From Mytilus galloprovincialis (Eukaryota > Mollusca > Bivalvia > Mytilida > Mytilidae): a DNA stretch of 64,000 nucleotides. Positions 44,845-56,800 of the stretch are shown piece by piece (the stretch's first letter is position 1; each line of letters opens with the position of its first letter). The stretch is taken from NCBI RefSeq assembly GCF_965363235.1, contig NC_134846.1, positions 73,568,724 through 73,632,723 of the forward strand, in the 5' to 3' direction. Below the pieces are notes generated by a model. That model was not told where the DNA came from, made no database searches, and was given only the letters and a program-made list of their open reading frames with translations. The position numbers and the translations under genes are program-made.

Positions 44845-47800
44845 TTATTCTTCTTGTTGATTAAATAAACTCACTATTGCTCTGTGAAAAGCTGTGCATA
44901 TCGATACAATAATAACAAGCAAATATAAGCAGAAAAATAAGCGGTCTAAAACAAGGGCGACAATTCGCCATTCTCTTGTTATTCTTTCTTTCATTTCTTT
45001 TTCTTCGGTTTTATCCGACCATCGTTGCAAATGGTTCCTGATTTCTTTGACATCTTGCTCTACAGACGACAGTAGAGTCTGAGAAATACTTGTCGGAATC
45101 GGAGGACAAGGTTCGTCGTCTGTATTTTGGATACCGTTTTGCATTGGTTTCCAACTGTCTTCTGTCTGTGTTTCAAAATAACCCACTTTGTCATACTTAA
45201 ATCGTTTTTCTCTGTTTTTCATATTTATATTATTTGTAATTCGTGAATTATCTGTTGAACAGGAATTGTAAGACACTTGTCCTTTCATACATAAAATTCT
45301 GGCAAATCCGTTTACAAAAAGCTGAAAAAATAAAGAGAATAAACATATTTAATGCATATTCTATGGTATCCATTTGACTGCAAACACAGTTAGTTTTCTA
45401 TTAAAAATATTTACGGTACCAATTGCCTGCAACAGATTCGCAATTGACAATTTAGTTTATGTGTTGGCAAAACTTTTATTGTAGGATGCGTCGATTTAGA
45501 TTTTACTTAACAAATAGTTCGTGCAACTCAAGTCAAAGGTACAGTTAATGAAGCTTGTAGTTTATCTATAAAGAATTACGTTACCAAAGTAAAGGTCTTT
45601 GCGTGTTCAGTATCTGCCTTTCTGTACAAAACTACAGGGCCAAATTAGGTCAGTTTTTCCTCGTATGAATTGTTTTACATTTTTCATATTGTGGCCAATT
45701 TAGCTTGATTTGCGGTATGGGTTTTGCTAATTGTTGAAGGCTGTATGGTTACCCGAATACTGGTTTTATTATACCTCGAGCGTTCAACCAAGGTAGTTTT
45801 TTTAAGTCATGCATTTATTGATGGTTTGTTTCCAATTGTACTGAAGTCAAGTTTTAATTGCTATTTTGTTAACGGTTCAAAATCGGTTTTTGTTACAATA
45901 TAAGGAGTATCCATATCGTCATGGTATACAATTATCGACCAACTGCATTGCTACATTCACGAAATCATAAGATGTTAATGACTGAAGAAATGGAAGGATT
46001 ATGTGTAGTATTTTAGAAAATGTCAGAAATAATGAGTTATACCGCAATGGTTATCTGTCAGTAAACCACAAGTTTTCGATTTTGTAAGGTTTCCTCCTCA
46101 TTTTAGGAAATATGATGCTTTAACTTCCAACAGACACAATATTCCTTCATAGCTGTTTTTGTTTATACAAAAATCGACATTTCTTAAAAATATCTTATCC
46201 TTTACTTACCGATTTGACACATTTTGGTACTTCCGTTCTGGAACCCCGGAAGTACAAATTTACAACGATCACTGATAAAAATGTCGACAGCGTTATCAGT
46301 ATCATATTAAGACAGTAGTATGCACCTGTAAAATAATAGCGAATGATTAATATAAAACTATATTGAATACAATAATTACAAATGTATCAATGTATAGGTA
46401 TGTGTGTCCTTGTCGTGGGGATATATTCATTAATGTTTGTCGCAAGACGATGAAAAACAAAAAATCTCACAGCTTTCGCGAACTTCTGTTGTCAGTCCTT
46501 GAGTTTTTCGACCTAAACCTAATGCTGAGCATTAATTTTGCGTATGATGGTCCTAAAACGTGTAAACGGATACTTTTATGCCTTGAAATTACTACGGTTG
46601 CTTCCCAACAAATCGTAACAGTGAGATAACTGTATTATTGTCTAGCCAAGTTGAGTTTAGTTTTATAAATCAAATTTCAGAGATGTTAATTCCAATAAAC
46701 TTTAATAGGCATCGTTATAGTAGCATTGCCGCCTTGTGTATGGACTTTTTCAATAATGACTCTTGGAAGAATATTTAGCTAGGAGTATTCCTTATGATAT
46801 ATATTTTTTATTTGTGTTGTATTTTGTTTGTTTTGTTTGTAATCTATATTTGTTTTGTTTGTCTTTTTTGTGTTTCTTTTTGGCCAGGGTGTTGTCTGTT
46901 TTTTTGTGATTTTTCCATGTTAACTTTTTTCCCTTCTGAAAGTTTTGTAACTAATGAATTCATATAAAACAAAATCACGTACGTGTCACAAAACTAATAT
47001 CATCCAATATAATAAACTGCAGTGATATATCAATAATCTGAATAAACACTTTTAGTGACAATGTTTGGGGGAAGTTATATTGAGCGTTTTCTGTTTGCTT
47101 TCCATTTCATTCAATTTCGGTTGAATATTAATTTTAAACTTCAAAACCCAAAGTCATATCTGAAGTATAAACACAACTTTTCATCAACAGTTACAATATC
47201 ACTAATATCAAAGAGTTTATTTAGCCAATTCCAAAGTATTTCAACTGAAAAATTGTCAATTAAATGAAAAGAAAACACCGTTATTCTTGACAAGCCTTGT
47301 CGAACAAATAGACATATATTTTCATTGGTTATTTGATTGAAGTGAATCTAGGGTCCCCGAGGAAATCACAGTTCCTCAATATAACCAACAGTATCGAAAC
47401 AAAACATCTTTCAAAAGTACAATCAATTGATACTAGAGATCGTCAAATTAAGTTCAGATTGGGGCTGTTTAAAGCCACTCGTGGTCCTATGGTAATAGTT
47501 TAGTAAAAAGATATTGTTTAAGTAGTTATCGTTTTTTTAAGTCTGGAGAAAATTAACACTCACTTTATTATTCTTACTTTTCAAGGTTATATTAAGTCAC
47601 GATTTTCGTATAGTAAACTGATAGTCTTAGTAAGCTGTAGCCTAGACCCAAGTGTGATAAAATTAGTTCCGGCTTTCTATAAATCACGTATAGCGATAAA
47701 TGTTTACTTTACTAACGATTTGTTGTAAATCTGAGACGGACTTGCAGTGTAAACTGTTGTGTGTTCCTTTTAATTAAGTCGTCACAATAGGGCAATGATG

Positions 47801-50800
47801 AATAATTCATTTATGATAAGTTCTAATCTATGTCAACAAAAACCGCAGTTTTTGTATTGCTTAGACCATAGGAGACGAAACAAAGTCGAAATATGATGCA
47901 ACAGACACCATATGTTGTTTAAATTAAAACATGTATTCTCTATCCAAACAGCCTTTGTCTTGCTTGTAATCTATGTTTCAAAATGTTTTAGCTGTGTCCA
48001 TTTATTATGTTGTATGTCTTCTATCTATATATTAAATTATGCATACTGTGTATTAAAACTTATTATTAATATGATTACATATGATTATCATTACAAAAAA
48101 TATATAAATATGATGTGTTAGATAACTGTAAACATGACAAAAAAAGGCAACAGTAGTATACCGATGTTCAAACTCATAAATCCATGGACAAAAAACAAAA
48201 TCGGGGTAACAAACTAAAACTGAGGGAAACGCATTAAATATAAGAGGAGAACAACGACACAACACTACAATGTAACACACGCAGAAACGGACCAAGCAAC
48301 AGACAAAATCCCACGAGAATAACAAATATAACATCAAAACCAAATACATGAATTTGGGATAGACAAGTACCGTGACACGTCTTATCGCAAAGACTCAAAT
48401 GGCTGAGTTGCGCAGATTGTTTCTTAAACAAGAATGACAGTTCTGTCCTAAACATTCAACATTTTAAACAATTCTGTACACTACTCAATAATTGAAGGTG
48501 TACAATCTCAATTGGTTTCACAACTTCTTTAGTTTAAACAGTATTCATCAATTAAAAATTCATTTTAAATATGACATTCGGAAACAAGTTTGGAAAAACT
48601 TATATAAATCCGTCTTCGAAACACTTTTTTCTTTTACTTTATGTTTATCATATAGACCTGTAGTTTGGAAAGAAAACTTTCCCTCAACTTTAACAATGCA
48701 AAAAAGACGAATACTGTACGATTTTCCATCGGATAATACTAGCTTTATATAAAAGTGTTGATTTAAATATGAAATAAACTGAAAATATTGTAGAAGCATT
48801 AAAGGACTTGTGGATATACCTTCTAACAGATATTTTGGTTGCTGTCAGAACAAAGGCCTGTGGGAATAATTGTAAACTGTTGGAACTTCGTTGTAATACA
48901 TCATTTTGATTTTGATTAAAGCAATTTTCACAGCATATAATAAGTGATTAGAATAACCTACGAATTTCTAATTTCATCAAAATCTGTTCATACTTTAAAA
49001 TTAATTTACATCCTCATTTGGGAGACTGTGATGTCTAAATTGATGGACTGATTTAGACACTAATGCTATATTCAGTATTATACACTGTGAATAATTGTAC
49101 CATACCATGCACTCTTATGCTTGATAATTAGTTTTGAAAGATTACCCATATATTGTGGGGTAAAAGGTTTAAGGCCTCCCTAAGAGCAAAACATTAGTGT
49201 AACTAGTCAACGATTGTTTAAGTGGTTCAATAACTTGAAAGTTACATTGATGAAGGTTGAGACATGTTGCATATTCAGGAAAAACAGATTACAATACTTA
49301 ATTTGATAAAATATTCAAAGTGGAACAACGGTAATGATTAAAAAAGTCGAAAAGTTTAGACCACTACTTGGAATAGAGGGAGAGCAACATAAAATCTTGC
49401 ACATAACGTCCACACTCTGACTGGACGAGGCTGTGTCTTTATACATCACAAAATAGTCTTGATTATGTTGCCGAATGAGTCCAGGGAACGATATTTTTAT
49501 TCTCCATTCGACAGGTCATTTTCAGAGGGTAATGTAAATTCGGCTTTCAGATTACGAAAATGGTATATCAAAAACACATCTATCCTACATGTGTTTATCA
49601 AGACCTTAATACAAATAAAAAAAAGCAGATTTAAAAATTCATCTAATTTTAAGAGATCCGCTTGTCTAATTTTATTCTCAATAGTAATAAATTTCAGAAC
49701 AATAAATAAAAGACCAGCAGCCACCAAAGTATCTTCAACAATAGACAGGTATCGATACAATATATCAAGCTCCAAATGGCGCCAATAAAATGGGAATGTT
49801 AATGGGAACTATCAAAGATCTGACATCAATACAAAAAAAAAATAGTATATCAAAATACCGAACTTAGAGGAAAATTCAAAACGAAAGTCCCTAAGCAAAT
49901 GACAAAATCAAAAGCTCAAACACATCAAAGAATGAATAACAACAAACATAATACCTATCAGATATAATACAGAAGACAACACTCATGAGATTCCTGTTTT
50001 CAGTAAAGAACTTGAACATACTGTACTTTTCATCAGGGCCAATATATCAACACAAAGCAATTAATTCTAAGAACAAAAACTGGGGATGTTAGATTGTGTT
50101 ACGGAAGGGTAAGCAGATCCTGCCCGACATTTTGCACTCGTTGTTTAGGTAATGTTAGTACAGACCCTGTTTTGAAAAGCAGGTTTACAAAGTTTGGGAC
50201 TCTAAACTTTTACATTTAACATGTTTGATGACAACAACACATTCTGATGTACAAAAAGTACTGAAAACCAAATGACGGTTCATAATTTCCATCAATATAA
50301 AGATATAATTGCACTTTTATTCAACACAAAACTCCAATATAAGTATCGTTATCTTTAGATTATTCACACTTTAGCATTTGAAATAACTGAATGCAAATAT
50401 CGGTGTTTTAATATTAACAAAACGAGGAAGTATTGGTATTTTCAAACAATGCGAACATTATATATGATTTCAATTTAAATGAAGGAATAATTGCACTGTT
50501 ATTCAGCACACATTAAAGTTTAATGTCTTTATCCTTAGATTATTCACATTTCGTAAGAAATAATTCATCTAGCGGTATTATAAATGATTCATTGCAAATA
50601 AAGGTACACTATTTTTGTACAAAGAAGAAATATGGGTAAACGATGTAAACATAATTTTTATTTCGTTTTTTTTATATTCATTCTTTTTTTTTTTGTTCTT
50701 ATAAAAACAACCCATCCTGACTTTCAAAAAGTACTAAAAACAAATGACGGCATATGATTACCATTAAAACGTACAAATAAATGAAACCTTATTCAAGACA

Positions 50801-53800
50801 AACAAAGATTTCAGTATCTTCAATCTTGTATTATCTACATCTTATGCAAAACATCTCATAGAGTAACATTGAAATCGTTAAAGAGGGTGTTTCCCAATCG
50901 TGAACTTTCCGTTTATATTTAGCAGCATTCCAGCAGTGACTGAATATGGAATATATATCTTCTTACATCATGAATACAGAGATTATGCTTACAATATTGC
51001 CATTAAACCAAGAAAGCTAAGTGATAAAGTTGAAGTCATCCCTTCAAAAACTTACGGTCGAGTTGGTTGACCGTTATCGAATAATTATTTCACAGATAAC
51101 GACGGATATGTTCAAATAGTCATAACATCAATTCCTTCATATTTTCATCGAATGTGACCAACCGTATTAGACTTATCACCAGTTTTGTACGATCACAAGC
51201 AGCAGGGCAGGTCCAACATCAGTTTTGAAAGAGGTTTAATCAACCATGTACTACATAAGAAAATACCTGTACCAAGACACTTGTTATCCATTCGTTTGAT
51301 GTATTTGAGATTTTGATTTTGCTTACGGACTTCCGTTTTGAATTTTCATCGGAGTTCGGTATTTTTGTTATTTAACTTTTTGATGGAGATCGTGATTGCC
51401 AGTATTAAATTTTTGGTGTTGCATTTTGTAGTCTGTTTTTGTTGTTTTTTTCGTATTTCGTTTTTGCAATGACACTCTCAGTTCGTTCCAAATGATGAAT
51501 TTGATATCTACCGTCACTCTTTTCTCACCTTGTTTGATGGGCGTTAGGAATTTCTGATTGGTACTTTAGATAATAATCTCGTTAAGGAACGTTAAAGGAA
51601 CATATATGTGAAATCTGGTTGCATTTGATTAAAGTAAAAACCATTAGTAATCTAGAATAAGCAAAGGCGGTTATGGCTATAAACTTACCAGAACCTTTAA
51701 CATTATTCACTTAAAGAGAACATATTGTATCTTTTTAGGAATTAAAGTTGGATTTTAGGAAAACTCCATTTACATATAACAAAATATTGCCAAGCAAACA
51801 TATTTTGGGAAATTGAATGTGGATGTACATCTCAGATTCATATAGCAGATGAATATGATAAAGAGGAAAATCATAACTACTGAACATAGAGGCAAACATA
51901 AAGCGTCCTCTAAAAATAACTAACACCAAATGTTTCTGAACTTTACAGTCGTTTTCAGCGTTTATGTTGAAAGTACATATCTAAATCATTATATGTTTTT
52001 GTACACGGATTCCTCAGACACTATCAATTTCTATGTCAAGTGGACCGTGAAGTTGGGATCAAAACTCTAATTCGGCATTACAATTAGAAACATCATATCA
52101 CAGGACACATCTTTACAAAGTCTAAAGTTGATTGAACTTCATCAAAAACAACCTTGACCAAAAGCGGACAGACAGACGAACGGTGGGACGAACGAAAGAA
52201 CGACCGGACGAACGAACGAACGCACAGACCAGACAACATAATGTCCCCTTCTATCATGGGTAAGGCATAATAATGATCTTACCTATAAGGGGTATAGATA
52301 TTATTCTTACCTATAAGGGGTATAGATGAGGCAGCTGGTGGTGTTGATTCGGCCAACAATAACAACAGAACAAAGAAGGCTACAAAAATATTCATACCTG
52401 AAAATAAAGTGAAAAATATTAACAAACAGTATTCTTAAACAAAGAGGTAACCAAAGTAAACGTAATATTCTTAAATTTGGTCAAACATGCCCTTTTGAGA
52501 TGTTGAAAAACGTTCTATAAAAAGAAAAAAATATTATGAAAATTGTACTTTGATCAGTTTGATGTCACAATTAATGTGGAAGACGTGAAAAAAAACGTGT
52601 ATTTTTTGTCAGTTGCCAAAGTGGTCTAAGAAGTCAATTTACTTTATCCCTTGCCTGAGGAAACTGATATTTTGAGTTCGAACCCAGCATGTGGCAGTGG
52701 AAATATCTCCCATCTTTACTGCATAGGACCGTCAATTTACCTGTCAAATGTCGGTTATTCTCTCTGGGTACTCCGACTGTCCCTCCAAAAAAAAAAAAAC
52801 TGACCGCCACTTACTATTCAATAGTGCATAAAGTGACAACATTTTCATCTGTGGTGGACTTGTAATCATATTATTAGCGTTGGGTACTTGTTTTATAAAT
52901 CTTACCATTCAGTGACAAACTTAACTAACAAATTAATCATTTGCTTCTGTTATTTATTAATATTATATTTTCCTCATAAGTAAAACAAATTGTACAGTAT
53001 ATAGAAAATATAAGTTCTGTTGTCAATTTACAATAACGTTTCAATCGAACGGTTTAAAATGTAAAGATACATTATTTTCTAATTGTTAGAGACGTGTGAT
53101 TTGTTGAATAATACATCATCCTAGGGATTGAACTGTAGGTAACGCAATCAAAGAGGCGAAATTTCGATAACAATTCTAACTAAAAGTACACGTAGATCAT
53201 AACTATTTGAAATATAATAATTTGCCAATTTCATTTGAATTTTTAAAAGAAATGCTACTACAAAAAAAAAAACACATTAAATTACATGTTTACAAACAAA
53301 GGAATACGGTACGCTAATGTAATATACACTTTAGTAGATTTTGTAAACACTAATACAATTATATATGACTGCTTAAACTTTTATGCACTATCAAAATGGA
53401 ATTAATTCTCTTCTATTCTCAGTTCATACAATATTTTATCACCTACTGATACTCAAAAATTCATAATGGAATCAAATGACAGTCAAACAAGATGTGGGTT
53501 TGGCGCAAGCGCTCCGTTAAACCCAGGATTATGACAGACAATTGCCAATGCCTCAAGTGTTTGATAGTTTTGCCATTAGATAAGGGACTTTCCGTTTTGA
53601 ATTTTCTACGGAGCTCAGTATTTTTGTGATTTTACCTTTTTCTTACGAGCCTTTTCCTTAAAAAAGCTGCTTTAAATTGACAATTGATTTTATAGATATG
53701 CCTTGAAATTAAGTAAGTTGATTATTCATTGTTTAAATATAAATCGTACTCCTAATTACCAATTCTAATTCTCCTTTCCTTAATTGTGTCAATGTCTAAA

Positions 53801-56800
53801 ACACCTTCACGACGTATGAATGGATTTCGGTTAAGTGTGTAGAATATGAAATATGCTAAACGATGGATGCTTTACTCCGAATTGTCCTCGTAAAAATACA
53901 GGAACTTACTTTGTCTTTCTTTACATAATGAATGACATACGAAACAAATGTCAATATTGCTTTGGTGTATAAATACGCGACTGTCAAAAATTACCGGAAG
54001 CAATTGTTTCATTACAATAATGTACTCCAAAGTAACACCTAAATGCAGTATTTTCCGTTTAAGTGGACTATAATTTGACTTAATTGTGGTGAAATGCATT
54101 TGGAGTTACATAACGTTAATGTAGTAAAAGTAGGGAAACTATTTATTCTTGTCTTAATGTTTCGCCCACGTACATAGGCAATTTCAATTAAAAACACATT
54201 GGTTCAAAGAAGTATGATCAATTCTCAAAAGTCTTTATCTATTTTGTGGAAGTTCAAATCAACATTACATGTGACCACTAAATAAACGATTAAAAATGGC
54301 TCGAAACAGTAATTTTGATGGATTTTAACAAATTTAAAATACCCTTATATATATAAATATGACTTATTAATGTCTACCAAATACATGTTATTTCATTTTA
54401 CTAAACAGTGTCTTTCACTGCAACAATCTAGGAAATCATTTAGAATTTAGCCTTGATTCTTTATTTCCACTTCAACCCCGCAAACACCAACACATAAATA
54501 TCTTCTGTCGCTTGTTTGAAAGTCAAAGACGTATGAAAGCTAGGTATATAATTACCAATGTAACAAGATGAGAACGCCATATATAAACTGTGATACCCAG
54601 TATAATATTCATTAAAGATATTTGAAATTTTTAAAAAGTATAAACACATTTTACCATCAACCGTGCCACAGTCAGTGTTATTTAACGTACCGGTATTTCC
54701 CACACTGATTTGATTACAATCATTTTTACTGTCTACCCAGGGTACATCCGCCAAGATGTCAGTGCCTCGGTTAACGTATGATTTGAATAACACAATTTGT
54801 CTGTAAATTTTGTTTATAAGAATAAAAAAAAATAATCTTACTCTAAGTAGTAAGTTCCTTAAGCAAAATCGACCTACACGATTTTTGTCTAATGTTTATG
54901 ATGGTCGAATTAGTTTTTAAGCTCTCGATAGGTTAAAATGATTTACTTCAAAACCTTTTTAATAAGGGTCAATTAAAAAACAAGGATTGTAAGAACAGAA
55001 TAAATAGTTATATATTAGTAGAAACTAAATTATATCAAGTAGTTAAATATACAGTTCTCAAAAATTGAAAGACTCTTTTACTTCCTCCTTATAGGAATAT
55101 GTAATAAAGGTTATTTTTTTTTTATCAAATGACTCAATTTCCCACAGTTGGTATATCTTTGATACGTTCAATTTATTTAAGAGAACACGACAGCTAAACA
55201 TCAAAATGTGATGGCTAACTCGTACGGTATTACTAAAAGAAAGATTTCTTTCTCGATCAGACTGTCTGGTGTGAAATATTTTATTTTGACGTTCTTTTTT
55301 ATTTTATTTCTTTTCCGTCCTATGTAATTAAACTGTATAATACGTTTTGCTACAAAATTTGCAAAAACGGTTATACATCAAGAAAGAGGAATTACATCGG
55401 ATAATTGAAGTGATATCATAGCTGTAAATCTGATCGACTCGTTCGTTTTATAAATTGTTTTGTTTATATCGCTGCCTATCTAACGTAAAAGGTTGAAATA
55501 GAAACTAATTGCAGGATCCTTGTTTCAAATGGGGCGTTAAGCGATCGATACGTATTTGAGAAAGTCTGTAATTTTTTTATGACGGACTTAATTCCGATAC
55601 GAAGATATCATTTGTTGGAGACACTTCATCAATTTTTATGATTACTCTCTCACGGAGTAATGATGGGTGCTGTAACCGTGAAATTATCCAACACGAACTA
55701 TCGACACTCAATATAAATATCTTATATATAATATTAATGGAACGTAAGGCATTGCTTATTTTTGAAGCACCACGTAAATAATAGTTAAACGACTATAGCA
55801 TCAAATTAAAAAAGACCAATTAACTCGTGATGAATATCATAAACTTGGTCATGCTATTATTTGACTCTACCGACCATTCGATAACCTTGGGTTAAAGCTC
55901 ACATATCATATTTGCCATTTTGCCATTCCTTATTTCTTAGGCGTAGAATGCCAAGTTTATAACACTTTTTATTTAGATTGAACAGAAAATAAACGAGTGC
56001 ACCGATCCCAAATCATCTTCAGTAACCTTTAGATATGCCCAAGATAGATAGGGCTATGCAATACTAAACGGATCTAATAAGATAAATATAGACAACATTG
56101 ACCTTCCAAACTTTTGATTTGAATGCTTCTTATGAAGGTAGTCCTGCTAACGTTTGGAATGAGAACATCAGTATAGAATAAGGAGATGTGGCATGATAGC
56201 CAATGAGACAACTATTCAACAGATTCCAGATGACGTGGTTTAAGTTACTAAAGGTCACCGAACGACTTTCAATAATGAGCAAAACACATATGAATAGTCA
56301 GTGTAAAAAGGTATCGTAAGGACAAAATGTGAAACAATACAAAAACAAAACCTGATTAATACATGAAACACAAAAGACAACGATAATCACCTTATTAAAG
56401 GCTCCTGACTTAATTCTGGCACTGATATAATGTAGAAGAGTTAAACATATTCGTGTGAACTCATCTCCTAACCCTTCCGTCTTCCTGTGACAGTTGATTT
56501 ACACACTAAAAATCAGTTGAACATAGCTTAAAAGAGGGGGCGAAAGATAACAGAGGGACAGTCAAACTCACAGATAGAAAATAAACTAACAACGTCATGG
56601 CTAAAAATGAAAAAGACAAACAGACAAATAATATTAAACAAGACACAACATAAACTACCAAAGACTAGCAAAACGAACCCCACCAAAAACTGGGGATGAT
56701 CTCAGGTGCTCCGGACGGGTAAGCAGATACTGTTCCACATCTAGCACCCGTCGTGTTTCTCATGTTAAGCTGGACTCGCAAGATTGACATGAAGCACAAA

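Larger units (their letters stand above)
46326..52310 (-). other. Receptor intron between M2 and M3 exons, rich in repeats
   Basis: About 6 kb. It holds family F (48125-48425), family B copies (49845-49950 and 51285-51385), a Penelope-like scrap (50890-51125), and a family H scrap (52020-52270). Elsewhere AT-rich DNA without exons. Longer frames here (for example 48492-48752 and 49459-49788) show no family motif and no splice support. Confidence 0.65.

Noticed and set aside
48492..49788. Frames of 86-109 residues in the receptor intron
   Set aside because: No recognisable motif, AT-driven composition, opposite frames equally open, no splice support.
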